Below are positions 8,765 through 18,227 of a stretch of DNA of 30,277 bases, piece by piece (positions within the stretch are counted from its first letter, which is position 1; every line of letters starts with the position of its first letter). The DNA comes from Streptomyces sp. NRRL S-118. GTDB lineage: Bacteria; Actinomycetota; Actinomycetes; Streptomycetales; Streptomycetaceae. The notes below the pieces were generated by a model. That model searched no databases. It was not told the origin of the DNA and was given only the letters and a program-made list of their open reading frames with translations. Where the stretch lies: assembly GCF_000716335.1 (NCBI RefSeq), contig NZ_KL591028.1:1-30277 (forward strand). Direction: 5' to 3'. Made by a program: the position numbers and the translations under genes.

Positions 8765-9994
8765 TTACTTGCCGGCCTTGCGCTTGTTCCAGACGTCGAA
8801 GCCGACCGCCGCCAGCAGCACCAGCCCCTTGATGACCTGCTGGTAGTCCGTGCCGATGCCGACCAGCGACATGCCGTTGTTGAGCACGCCGAGCACCAGG
8901 CCGCCGATCACGGCGCCCATCACCGTGCCGACGCCCCCGCTCATCGAGGCGCCGCCGATGAACGACGCGGCGATCGCCTCCAGTTCGAAGTTGAGGCCCG
9001 CCTGCGGGGTGCCCGCGTTCAGCCGCGCCGCGTACACGCAGCCCGCGAGCGCCGCCAGCACGCCCATGTTGACGAAGACGAGGAAGGTGACCCGCTTGTC
9101 CTTGACGCCCGACAGCTGGGCCGCCGCCTTGTTCCCGCCCAGCGCGTACACGTGCCGCCCGATGACCGCATTGCGCATCACGTAGCCGAGCCCGATCAGC
9201 AGCGCGCACATGATGAGCATCACCACCGGCACCCCGTGGAAGCTCGCCAGCGTCAGCGTGAACGCCACCACCGCGGCCGTGACCGCCGTGCACTTGAGCG
9301 CCCACAGGCTCAGCGGCGGCACGTCGAGCTCATGGGCGAGCTGCTGCTTGCGGTCGCGCCACTCGCGCACCAGCAGGAACACCACTGCCACGAGGCCGAG
9401 GACGAGGGTGGGGTTGTGGTACTGGGTGTACGGGCCCATCTCCGGGATGAAGCCCTTGGCGATGTTCTGGAAGCCCTCGGGGAACGGGGCGATCGACTGC
9501 CCCTCGAGCACGATCTGGGTGAGGCCCCGGAACAGCAGCATCCCGGCCAGCGTCACGATGAACGACGGGATGCCGAGGTAGGCGATGAAGAAGCCCTGCC
9601 ACGCGCCCGCCACCGCCCCGATCAGCAGCGACAGCACCAGCGCGACCACCCAGGGCAGGTCGTGCCTGACCGTCATCACCGCCGCCATGGCGCCGACGAA
9701 GGCCGCGAGCGACCCGACGGACAGGTCGATGTGGCCGGCGATGATGACGATCATCATGCCCATGGCCAGGATGAGGATGTAGCCGTTCTGCTGGATCAGG
9801 TTGGAGACGTTGTTCGGCAGCAGCAGCGTGCCGTCGGTCCATATCTGGAACAGCACGACGATGAACGCCAGGGCGATCAGCATGCCGTACCGGCGCATGT
9901 TGCCGCGCAGGCCCTGCAGGAGCAGCGCACCCGCCGACGGCTGTCCGGAGGGTGCCGCCGAGGCGTCGCGCGGGGGAGTGGTCGTGGTCGTCAT
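8765..9994 (-). CDS. mmsB: Sugar ABC transporter permease, MmsB/GguB type
   Basis: 409 aa. Membrane channel of the importer. After a Thr/Ala-rich cytosolic lead (1-35) come about ten hydrophobic segments, including MLIALAFIVVLFQIW and ILILAMGMMIVIIAG. The family motif GHIDLSVGSLAAFVGA is present, as are an AIAASFIGGASMSGG loop (the likely contact with the ATPase) and a final helix ending WNKRKAGK. The length exceeds that of RbsC-type permeases and fits the GguB/MmsB group that imports several monosaccharides. Start ATG at 9994, 9 nt after the ATPase gene's stop. With the adjacent ATPase and binding lipoprotein it forms a complete importer. Confidence 0.93.
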   Translation of the reverse strand: MTTTTTPPRDASAAPSGQPSAGALLLQGLRGNMRRYGMLIALAFIVVLFQIWTDGTLLLPNNVSNLIQQNGYILILAMGMMIVIIAGHIDLSVGSLAAFVGAMAAVMTVRHDLPWVVALVLSLLIGAVAGAWQGFFIAYLGIPSFIVTLAGMLLFRGLTQIVLEGQSIAPFPEGFQNIAKGFIPEMGPYTQYHNPTLVLGLVAVVFLLVREWRDRKQQLAHELDVPPLSLWALKCTAVTAAVVAFTLTLASFHGVPVVMLIMCALLIGLGYVMRNAVIGRHVYALGGNKAAAQLSGVKDKRVTFLVFVNMGVLAALAGCVYAARLNAGTPQAGLNFELEAIAASFIGGASMSGGVGTVMGAVIGGLVLGVLNNGMSLVGIGTDYQQVIKGLVLLAAVGFDVWNKRKAGK

Positions 9995-10003
9995 GGCGGG
10001 GCC

Positions 10004-11559
<1,556 letters not shown>

Positions 11560-11563
<4 letters not shown>

Positions 11564-12744
11564 GTCAGCTGCCCGGCGGTGAAGTACCCCTCGCGGACGA
11601 GGAGTCGGGTGTTCGACTTGTCGATGCTGACCGGGTCCAGCAGGAACGACGGAACGGCCTTCCTGCCGTTGTGGTAGTCCGTGGTGTTGTTGACCTCGGG
11701 CCTGCGTCCGTCCAGCACCGCGTCGCCCATCGCCACCGCCTGCGCGGCGAGCTTGCGCGTGTCCTTGAAGACGGTCTGCGTCTGCTCGCCCCGGAGGATG
11801 GACTTCACCGACGCCAGCTCCGCGTCCTGTCCCGTGACGATCGGCAGCGGCCGGTCCTTCCCTCCGTAACCGGCGCTCTTGAGCGCGGAGATGATGCCGA
11901 TGGAGATCCCGTCGTACGGCGACAGGACCGCGTCCACCCGCTCCTCGCCGTAGTTCTTGCTGATCAGGTCGTCCATCCGCTTCTGTGCGGTGCCGCCGTC
12001 CCAGCGGAGCGTCGTCGCCTGGTTCATCCGCGTCTGCTTGCTGCGCACCACGAGCTGGCCGCTGGCGAAGTACGGCCGGAGCACCTTCATGGCGCCGTTC
12101 CAGAAGTACTTGGTGTTGTTGTCGTCCGGAGAGCCGGCGAACAGCTCGATGTTGTGGGACTCCGACCCGCCCTTCGCCGGCTCGCCCAGCTCCAGCCGGT
12201 CGACGATGTACCGCGCCTCCAGTTCGCCGACCCGTTCGTTGTCGAACGACGCGTAGTAGTCGACGTGTTCGCTGCCCATGATGAGCCGGTCGTACGAGAT
12301 CACGGGGATGCCCGCGTCCTCCGCCCGCCGGAGCACCTCGGTGAGGGCGGAGCCGTCGATCGCGGCGATGACCAGCAGCCGGCGCCCCTTGGTGATCATG
12401 TTCTCGATCTGGGCGATCTGGTTCTCGACCTTGTCGTCGCCGTACTGGAGGTCGGTCTCGTAACCGGCCTTGCGGAACTGCTCCGCCATGTTCTCGCCGT
12501 CCGCGATCCACCGCTCCGACGACTTGGTGGGCATGGCCAGGCCGATGACACCGCCCTCGCCCCCGGACGGCTTGTAACGGCTGCCGCCCCGGGCCTCCTG
12601 GCCGCAGGCGGTGACGCCGACGGCGAGCAGGGCGGCGAGCAGGGCCGCCGTGGCGGTGCGGTGCGCACGGAGGCGGGGCGGGCGGGAGCGGGGGGCCGGG
12701 ACCCGGGGGGTGACGCCACGGGTGACGCTACGGGGAATGCGCAT
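11560..12744 (-). CDS. chvE: Sugar-binding lipoprotein, ChvE type
   Basis: 394 aa. Extracellular receptor of the importer. A basic, Pro-rich N-terminus (about 1-30) precedes a hydrophobic stretch and the lipobox VGVTAC, so the mature protein is lipid-anchored at Cys. The periplasmic-binding fold follows: [19 protein letters not shown] (strand A and first ligand loop), [31 protein letters not shown] and [16 protein letters not shown]. These match the ChvE/multiple-monosaccharide receptor group, whose known ligands include L-arabinose, D-galactose, D-glucose and D-fucose. The ATG at 12744 has GGAAGGG 9 nt upstream and overlaps the end of the upstream gene by 17 nt. The ligand here is inferred from context, not seen. 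Confidence 0.93.
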
Positions 12745-13690
12745 GGATCAGTGCCCTTCCGGGACGGGGAAACGGCGGCGGGGACATCCCGCCGTCCGCG
12801 CCGTGCCGGGCCAGCAGGTCGAGTACGAGCCGCCCCCGGCGCACCCGCTCGCGGGCGGACGCGAGCGCCGTGTCGCGCAGCTGCGCGCCGTACGGGTAGA
12901 TGCCCGGGGAGCGGCTGAGGCCGAACTTCAGGTACAGCGGGGCGCCGCGCCGGATCAGCTCGGCCGTCTCGTACATGCGGATGCAGCCGCCGAGGTCGTC
13001 GGGAGCCTCGACGTACATGTCCATCGGGGCGCGGCTGACCCGGCGGATCTCGGTGAGGTGGTCCAGCGTCAGGTCCGACGGCACGTTGAGGGAGTCCGCG
13101 CCGAGCTGTTCGTACACCGTGTACGAAGCCGGGTTGACCGGTCCGGTGAGCGCGGACAGCTTGAAGGTGGTGTCCGCCGGCAGCCGTCCGGAGACGCGCA
13201 GCCGGTGCAGCGTCCACAGCACGCCCTCGTCGGCGACGAGCAGGCAGCGCACCCCGAGTCCGGTGGCCCGCAGGGCGTCCTCGACGCAGCCGGCGAGCGC
13301 GTCGTGGCCCCGGGCGCGCAGCCCGGCGCCGCCGGAGTCGGTACGGGTGCCGGCACCGATGTCCCAGGTGCCCCGTGGCCCGGTGAACAGGCACAGTTCG
13401 ACGCCCCGTTCGTCGCACGCCTGCACCATCCCGGTGATCTCGGCGTCGGTGAGCATCCACACGCCGCTGCCCTGGCTGATGCGGTGCACCGGCACGTCCA
13501 GGCGGGTGCTCTCGTCGAGGACGACGGCCAGGGCCTCCGGGCCCTCGACCGACGGGATCTCGGTGCGCCACAGGCCACCGTCGGGGAAGGTGTGAGGCGA
13601 GGCGTCGGCCGGGTCCGCGGCGGGCGCCGGATGGCCGATCGCGGCGAGGGCGTCGACGCCGGGACGGCGGGGGAGGGACGGGGCGGTCAC
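12728..13690 (-). CDS. Uncharacterised TIM-barrel-like protein heading sugar-uptake operon
   Basis: 320 aa, cytosolic, no signal. I do not recognise the family with certainty. Alternating beta-alpha units (VPVHRISQGSGVWMLTDAEI, VELCLFTGPRGTWDIGAG, VRCLLVADEGVLWTLHRL, TTFKLSALTGPVNPASYTVY, APMDMYVEAPDDLGG, APLYLKFGLSRSPGIYPYG) look like a TIM barrel. The pattern is closest to proteins labelled U32-like or aldolase-like. The start is the GTG at 13690, with AGGAG 4 nt upstream. It is the first gene of the operon that continues with chvE, mmsA, mmsB and galM, and it overlaps chvE by 17 nt. The pathway otherwise lacks an aldolase or final dehydratase for the 2-keto-3-deoxy acid, so a catabolic lyase role is possible. 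That is inference; the conserved Lys in FKLSALTG would be one candidate active residue. Confidence 0.75.
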   Translation of the reverse strand: MTAPSLPRRPGVDALAAIGHPAPAADPADASPHTFPDGGLWRTEIPSVEGPEALAVVLDESTRLDVPVHRISQGSGVWMLTDAEITGMVQACDERGVELCLFTGPRGTWDIGAGTRTDSGGAGLRARGHDALAGCVEDALRATGLGVRCLLVADEGVLWTLHRLRVSGRLPADTTFKLSALTGPVNPASYTVYEQLGADSLNVPSDLTLDHLTEIRRVSRAPMDMYVEAPDDLGGCIRMYETAELIRRGAPLYLKFGLSRSPGIYPYGAQLRDTALASARERVRRGRLVLDLLARHGADGGMSPPPFPRPGRALIHAHSP

Positions 13691-13700
13691 GGGACTCCTA

Positions 13701-13718
13701 TGTTCGGTATGTCGGACG
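13701..13718. promoter_or_regulatory. Operator-like palindrome, site 3
   Basis: TGTTCGGTATGTCGGACG, 11 bp upstream of the GTG at 13690 and therefore overlapping the likely promoter/leader of the sugar-uptake operon. Arms TGTTCGG / TCGGACG are inverted with mismatches, in the same spacing as sites 1 and 2. A further half-site, GTTCGGACA, follows at 13721-13729. Confidence 0.45.
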
Positions 13719-13810
13719 CGGTTCGGACAAGGGCGCACGGAAATGTCCACGGCGGCGTGCCCGCGGAGGTTCACGGCGGTGCGCACCCGGAGGTTCGGGG
13801 CGGCGTGGGC

Positions 13811-13889
13811 AGTGCGGCGTGGTGCAGTGCGGTGTGGTGCAGTGCGGTGTGGTGCACGGCGGTGCGTGCGGTGTGGTGCACGGCGGTGC
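13811..13889. repeat. Nested short tandem repeats (15 bp and 24 bp)
   Basis: Three 15-bp units AGTGCGGTGTGGTGC (13811-13855, the first with one change) run into two perfect copies of a 24-bp unit starting GTGCGGTGTGGTGC and ending ACGGCGGTGC (13842-13865 and 13866-13889). They lie between two minus-strand operons. Related GGCGGTGC words flank the tract from about 13750 to 13935. No spacer/repeat structure like CRISPR. Confidence 0.85.
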
Positions 13890-13920
13890 GGGGCCTGCGG
13901 CGTTCGGAGCGGCCGCGGGT

Positions 13921-13966
13921 GTACGGCGGTGCGGGGGCGGTCGGGACGCGTCCCGCACCGCCGTAC
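13921..13966 (-). terminator. 15-bp perfect hairpin after dehydratase/dehydrogenase operon
   Basis: Left arm GTACGGCGGTGCGGG (13921-13935) pairs perfectly with 13952-13966 over a 16-nt loop. It starts 18 nt beyond the dehydrogenase stop on the minus strand, so it should end that operon and insulate the next one. No T-tract. Confidence 0.75.
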
Positions 13967-13984
13967 GGCACGAGGGGCGTCCGG

Positions 13985-14995
13985 CTACGGACGCAGCAGC
14001 ACCTTCCCCGTCTTCGGGTCACCGGCGCCGACCAGCGCGATGGCGTCCGCGAACCGCTCCAGCGGGAACTCGTGCGTGACCAGCGGCGCGGGGTCGAGCA
14101 GTCCGAGGCCGAAGGCCCGTACCGCGTCCGACCAGGCCGACGACGGGGCCCCGAACACGCTGCGGATCTCCAGCTGGCTCAGCGACAGGTGCACCGGGTC
14201 GATGCCGACGGCCCCGGGGGTGAACATCCCCGTCAGCACCACCCGGCCGCCCCTGCGCGCCAGCAGGCACGAGGCGGCGGCCGTGGACGGCGCCCCGGCC
14301 GTCTCCACGATCAGGTCGAACCGCCCACGCAGTGCCTCGGCCTCGTCCGGTACGAGGCACGTGCCGGCGCCGAACCGCAGCGCCTGCTCGCCCCGGGACG
14401 CCCGCGGGTCGATCACCGTCAGATCGCCCGGCGACGACGCCGACAGCAACTGCACGGCGAGCAGCCCGAGGGTGCCCGCGCCCACCACGGCGACCCGTTC
14501 ACCGGGGCGCGGCCGCCCGGCCCGTACCGCCGCGGCGATCACCGCGGCCGGCTCCAGCAGCGCGGCGGCGCGCAGATCGGCGTCGTGGTGGAGCGGGTGC
14601 AGCAGCCGCGCCGGCACGGTGACGTGGTCGGCGAAGGCGCCCGGCTCGGTGAACCCGGTCTCCGCGTACCCGCCTTGGCACAGGCTCGTCTCGCCGCCGC
14701 GGCAGCGCTCGCACGCTCCGCAGGCCCGGAAACCCTCGGCGACCGCCTTGCGCCCGACGAGCGCGGGATCGACGCCCGGACCGACCGCCGCCACGGTGCC
14801 GGCCCACTCGTGGCCCGGGACCACCGGGTACCGGACGTACGCGGCGTCGCGGTGCCCGTCGTACAGCTCCCGGTCGCTCATGCAGATCCCGGCCGCCGCG
14901 ACCCGGACGAGGGCCTCGCCCGGTCCGGGCTCGGGCACGTCGCGCTCGACGAGCCGGTGCACCCCCGGGCGTTCGACGAGCAGCGCCCGGCTCAC
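13985..14995 (-). CDS. Zinc-dependent sugar/polyol dehydrogenase (MDR family)
   Basis: 336 aa. Medium-chain alcohol dehydrogenase fold. Catalytic zinc site: Cys in AAGICMSD and the His-Glu of VPGHEWAG. Structural zinc site: the four-Cys loop CGACERCRGGETSLC. NAD(P)-binding Rossmann motif: VAVVGAGTLGLLAVQLL, followed by VIDPRASRG, where the Asp favours NAD. The start is the GTG at 14995, which overlaps the dehydratase stop (GTGA), so the two are translationally coupled. In this setting it most likely oxidises an aldose to its lactone, or a related polyol or keto intermediate, feeding the SMP-30 lactonase and the dehydratase. The family also includes threonine and sorbitol dehydrogenases, so the substrate is open. 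Confidence 0.85.
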   Translation of the reverse strand: MSRALLVERPGVHRLVERDVPEPGPGEALVRVAAAGICMSDRELYDGHRDAAYVRYPVVPGHEWAGTVAAVGPGVDPALVGRKAVAEGFRACGACERCRGGETSLCQGGYAETGFTEPGAFADHVTVPARLLHPLHHDADLRAAALLEPAAVIAAAVRAGRPRPGERVAVVGAGTLGLLAVQLLSASSPGDLTVIDPRASRGEQALRFGAGTCLVPDEAEALRGRFDLIVETAGAPSTAAASCLLARRGGRVVLTGMFTPGAVGIDPVHLSLSQLEIRSVFGAPSSAWSDAVRAFGLGLLDPAPLVTHEFPLERFADAIALVGAGDPKTGKVLLRP

Positions 14996-16146
14996 TTCGG
15001 CGCCCGCTTCTCCCAGCCCTCGGCCCACAGGTCGAACCGGGCCTTCTGCTGGGGGAACTCCGCCGCCGCGTCCACGTCCAGCTCGACGCCCAGGCCCGGC
15101 GCGTGCGACACCTCGAAGCAACCCGTGGCCGGGTCGACCTGAGGAGCGCCCTTGACGACCTTCTTGATCTCCGCGTCGGCGAAGTCGTTGAAGTGCTCCA
15201 GGATCTTGAAGTTCGGGGTGCACGCGGCCAGTTGCAGCGAAGCGGCCGTGAGCACGGAGCCGCCGACGTTGTGCGGGGCGACCAGCATGTAGTGCGTCTC
15301 GGCGGTCGCCGCCAGCTTGCGCGTCTCCAGGATGCCGCCGATGTGCCCGAGGTCGGGCTGGATGATGTCGGCCGCCTGCGACTCGAACAGCTCCCGGAAC
15401 TCGATCCGGTCGTGGATCCGCTCGCCCGTCGCCACCGGCAGGTCCACCTTCCCGGCGACCTTCTTCAGTGCCTTGAGGTTCTCCGGCGGCACCGGCTCCT
15501 CCAGCCAGGCGGGGGCGAACGGCGCCATCTCCCGCGCGAGCCGCACCGCCGTGGCCGGGCTGAACCGCCCGTGCATCTCCAGCATCAGCTCGGCGTCCGG
15601 CCCGATCGCGTCCCGCACCGCCTCGATCAGTGACACCGCGTACCGCGTCCCCGGCGCGTCCAGTTCGAGGTGACCGGTCCCGAACGGGTCGATCTTCAGC
15701 GCCCGGTAGCCGCGTGCCACCACCTCCTTGGCCGCCCGGTGGTAGGCCTCGGGGGTGCGCTCGGTGGTGTACCAGCCGTTCGCGTACGCCTTGACCCGGT
15801 CGGTCACCTTCCCGCCGAGCAGCTGCCAGACCGGCACGCCCAGCGCCTTGCCCTTGATGTCCCAGCACGCCATCTCGACCACCGCGATGCCCGACATGAC
15901 GATCTCGCCCGCCCGGCCGTAGTCGCCGTACTTCATCCGGCGGACGAGGTCCTCCACCGCGAAGGGGTCGGATCCCGCGATGTGGTTGGCCTCCGCCTCC
16001 TTGAGGTAGCCCACCAGCGCGTCCGTGCGGCCCAGCATGCGGGTCTCGCCGACGCCGGTCAGGCCCTCGTCGGTGTGGACGAGCACATAGGTGAGATTGC
16101 GCCAGGGGGTTCCGACGACATGCGTGCTGATTCCGGTGATGCGCAC
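14992..16146 (-). CDS. DgoD-like sugar-acid dehydratase, enolase superfamily
   Basis: 384 aa. Mandelate-racemase-type capping domain (1-120) then a TIM barrel. Visible active-site pattern: LKID (150-153), LEMHGRF with Glu190/His192, WLEEPVPPEN (Glu216/217), GERI (Glu242), QPDLGHIGG (Asp265) and PHNVGG (His292). The E-M-H metal/acid pair followed by GRF resembles galactonate dehydratase (D-x-H-GR) rather than mandelate racemase. By family it removes water from an aldonate to give a 2-keto-3-deoxy acid. The start is taken as the GTG at 16146 (MRITGISTHVVG), the conserved family start; a longer reading to 16236 would begin inside the operator. Purines (GGCAGGG) precede it at ~8 nt. First gene of an operon with the zinc dehydrogenase. 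The stereochemistry of the substrate is unknown. Confidence 0.88.
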   Translation of the reverse strand: MRITGISTHVVGTPWRNLTYVLVHTDEGLTGVGETRMLGRTDALVGYLKEAEANHIAGSDPFAVEDLVRRMKYGDYGRAGEIVMSGIAVVEMACWDIKGKALGVPVWQLLGGKVTDRVKAYANGWYTTERTPEAYHRAAKEVVARGYRALKIDPFGTGHLELDAPGTRYAVSLIEAVRDAIGPDAELMLEMHGRFSPATAVRLAREMAPFAPAWLEEPVPPENLKALKKVAGKVDLPVATGERIHDRIEFRELFESQAADIIQPDLGHIGGILETRKLAATAETHYMLVAPHNVGGSVLTAASLQLAACTPNFKILEHFNDFADAEIKKVVKGAPQVDPATGCFEVSHAPGLGVELDVDAAAEFPQQKARFDLWAEGWEKRAPK

Positions 16147-16218
16147 GGCAGCGACCCTGCCCTTCCGTCTTCGTGCGAGCCGTGCACCGCTCGGCCCGCT
16201 CGCGACCCGTCCTGTGTC

Positions 16219-16236
16219 TGTTCGATATTTCGTCAT
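16219..16236. promoter_or_regulatory. Operator-like palindrome, site 2
   Basis: TGTTCGATATTTCGTCAT lies 73 nt upstream of the dehydratase start, in the gap between the dehydratase operon and the divergent IclR gene. Its first 14 bases are identical to the reverse complement of site 1. A second element, GTTCGAAAT, follows at 16239-16247, giving direct repeats TTTCGAAC / ATATCGAAC on the other strand. GTTTCGAACG recurs at 16361-16370 just before the IclR start, fitting autoregulation. Confidence 0.6.
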
Positions 16237-16264
16237 ACGTTCGAAATCTGGGCGTGACCGTATT

Positions 16265-16281
16265 CACCTCCTGGGGAGGTG
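16265..16281. promoter_or_regulatory. CACCTCC palindrome in IclR/dehydratase intergenic region
   Basis: CACCTCC-TGG-GGAGGTG is a perfect 7-bp inverted repeat. Each arm is also a Shine-Dalgarno-like sequence on one strand. On the plus strand it precedes a 14-codon open frame (16285-16329, MGDARPLLGEVACG). A plausible IclR promoter lies downstream (TTGCTC 16303-16308, 18 nt, TAGCCT 16327-16332). Function unclear: operator, hairpin or leader. Confidence 0.35.
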
Positions 16282-16388
16282 TCAATGGGTGACGCACGCC
16301 CGTTGCTCGGTGAAGTCGCCTGTGGCTAGCCTGTGTTCGTCATACCGGTCATGTGCCGGAGTTTCGAACGGAGAGGTGGGTGGCCGAC

Positions 16389-17162
16389 ATGGGTCGTCTT
16401 GTTCCCGCGGTGACCAGGGCGCTCGACATCCTGGAGCTGTTCCTGGACGGTGACGGAACGCTCTCCGCGCCCGAGGTCACCCGCAAGCTGCACCTGCCCC
16501 GCACCACCGTGCATGAGCTGCTCACGACCCTCGCCGCCCGGTCGTACCTGGTGCCCGTCCCCGAGCAGCCCGGCCGCTACCGCCTGGGCGTGCGCACGTA
16601 CCAGCTCGGCAGCCGGTACGCCGAGCAGCTCGACCTCGCCGCCGAAGGGCTGCGGGTCGCCCGCGAGGTCGCCGAGACCTGCGACGAGACCGTCCATGTC
16701 GCGATCCTGGAGGACACCGACGTCATCTACATCGCCAAGGTCGACTCCACCCACGCCGTGCGCATGGTCTCCGCCGCGGGACGCCGACTGCCCGCCCACT
16801 GCACCTCCGTCGGCAAGATGCTGCTGGCCTCCCTCCCCGAGCACGAGCTCGACCGCCGCATCACCGGGCGTCAGCTGGCCGCCATGACCCCCAACAGCCT
16901 GACCGACCCCGACGAGCTGCGCACGGCGCTCGCCGGGATCCGTGAGCGCGGGATCGCCACCGAGCACCAGGAGTCCAACCCGGACGTCAGCTGCGTCGCC
17001 GCCCCCGTGCGCGACAGCGCGGGCCGGGTCGTCGCCGCCCTGTCCATCTCCGTCCCGATGAGCCGGTGGAACGAGCGGCGCGAGGACGAACTCGCCGAAC
17101 TCGCCGTCAAGGGCGCCGAGGAACTCTCCGTCAGCCTCGGTCACCGCGGCGGCGGCCGGTGA
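16389..17162 (+). CDS. IclR-family transcriptional regulator of the sugar locus
   Basis: 257 aa. An N-terminal winged helix (about 5-65) with recognition helix LPRTTVHELLTTLAARSYL is followed by the C-terminal effector domain (about 80-250), which includes VHVAILEDTDVIYIAKVDS, LPAHCTSVGKMLLA, ESNPDVSCVAAPVRD and VVAALSISVP. The IclR effector pocket commonly binds small acids, so a sugar acid or lactone intermediate is likely. I chose the ATG at 16389; GAGAGG lies 12 nt upstream, and in-frame GTGs at 16380 or 16353 are alternatives. Divergent from the dehydratase operon and coupled to the lactonase behind it. The palindromes at 4157, 13701 and 16219 are candidate targets. Whether it represses or activates is not shown. 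Confidence 0.9.
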   Translation: MGRLVPAVTRALDILELFLDGDGTLSAPEVTRKLHLPRTTVHELLTTLAARSYLVPVPEQPGRYRLGVRTYQLGSRYAEQLDLAAEGLRVAREVAETCDETVHVAILEDTDVIYIAKVDSTHAVRMVSAAGRRLPAHCTSVGKMLLASLPEHELDRRITGRQLAAMTPNSLTDPDELRTALAGIRERGIATEHQESNPDVSCVAAPVRDSAGRVVAALSISVPMSRWNERREDELAELAVKGAEELSVSLGHRGGGR

Positions 17163-17176
17163 GGCGCAGGGCCGGC

Positions 17177-18019
17177 GTGGACGTCGCCGTGCGCGAGCAC
17201 GCCCGGCTCGGCGAGGGCCCCACCTGGGACGCGGCCCGCGGACGGCTCGTCTGGGTCGACATCCTCGGCGCCCGCGTCCACACCTATGACCCCGGCAGCG
17301 GCCGGCGCACCGTCATGGCCACCGAACAGCACGTCGGCGCCGCCAAGCCGCGCACGGCCGGCGGACTCGTGGTCAACCTCCGCGACGGCATCGGCCTGTA
17401 CGACGAGGACGGCACGTTCCGCTGGCTGGTCCGCGGCCCGGTGAGGGGGCGGCGCGGCAACGACGCGGCGGTGGCGCCCGACGGTTCGCTGTGGGCCGGC
17501 ACCATGCGCTACGACGAGGCGCCCGGTGGCGGCAGTCTGACCCGCATCGCCCCCGACGGATCCGCGTCGTCCGTCTTCCCGGACGTGTCCGTCAGCAACG
17601 GCACCGGCTGGAGCCCGGACGGCACCCGCATGTACTACATCGACAGCCCCACCCGACGCATCGACGTCTGCCGCGTCGACCCGGACGGGCACCGGGTCCT
17701 CGACCGGCGCCCCCTGGTCACGGTCGAACCCGGCGCCGGGTTCCCCGACGGCCTGACCGTCGACGCCGACGGCTGCCTGTGGGTCGCCCTCTGGGACGGC
17801 GGCCGGATCCGCCGCTACACACCGGAGGGAAAGCTCGACACGACCGTCGAACTCCCCGTACGCCGCCCCACCTCCTGCGCGTTCGGCGGACCCGGCCTGC
17901 GCGACCTGTACATCACCACCGCCCGCACCGGTCCGCCCCGCCCCCACCCACTGTCCGGATCGCTCCTGGTCCTGCCGGACGCGGGAACGGGCCTGGCGGG
18001 CACGCCGTTCGCGGGCTGA
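17177..18019 (+). CDS. SMP-30/gluconolactonase-type sugar lactonase
   Basis: 280 aa. Six-bladed beta-propeller enzyme that opens aldonolactones to aldonates. Metal ligands of the family are visible: Glu13 in GEGPTW, Asn141 in SNGTGWSPDG and Asp191 in FPDGLTVDADG; Asn95 of GNDAAVAPDG matches the substrate-side Asn. The GTG at 17177 has GCAGGG 5 nt upstream and gives the usual MDVAVREHARLGEGP start. A GTG at 17159 overlapping the IclR stop (GTGA) is possible. Either way it is in operon with the regulator. It links the zinc dehydrogenase product to the DgoD-like dehydratase substrate. Exact lactone unknown. Confidence 0.9.
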   Translation: MDVAVREHARLGEGPTWDAARGRLVWVDILGARVHTYDPGSGRRTVMATEQHVGAAKPRTAGGLVVNLRDGIGLYDEDGTFRWLVRGPVRGRRGNDAAVAPDGSLWAGTMRYDEAPGGGSLTRIAPDGSASSVFPDVSVSNGTGWSPDGTRMYYIDSPTRRIDVCRVDPDGHRVLDRRPLVTVEPGAGFPDGLTVDADGCLWVALWDGGRIRRYTPEGKLDTTVELPVRRPTSCAFGGPGLRDLYITTARTGPPRPHPLSGSLLVLPDAGTGLAGTPFAG

Positions 18020-18027
18020 CGGGCGTG

Positions 18028-18057
18028 GGGGCCGGACCGGACGACGGCGCCGGCCCC
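18028..18057 (+). terminator. Hairpin after lactonase gene
   Basis: GGGGCCGG / CCGGCCCC, 8-bp perfect stem with a 14-nt loop, 9 nt after the lactonase stop. Likely ends the IclR-lactonase transcript before the SARP gene. Confidence 0.55.
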
Positions 18058-18227
18058 GGAAGGCCGCCGTGGCGGAGTCCCGTGCCTTCGCCGAACGCCA
18101 CCACGCCGAACCGGCCCCCCGCGCACCTCCCGACCGGCGAGGCGGCCGCTCCGGAGCGCCGCCGTCCCCCGCCCCCGCCCGCCGCACCGGCCGGATGACC
18201 GTCTGCCGGACCACCGACAATGAGCGG

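Noticed and set aside
13750..13935. Possible CRISPR array
   Set aside because: Units are contiguous tandem repeats with no unique spacers of constant length and no cas genes nearby.
13698..14022. Minus-strand frames encoding repeated CTTPH motifs
   Set aside because: Produced by the tandem DNA repeats and the terminator; no ribosome site and no conserved composition.
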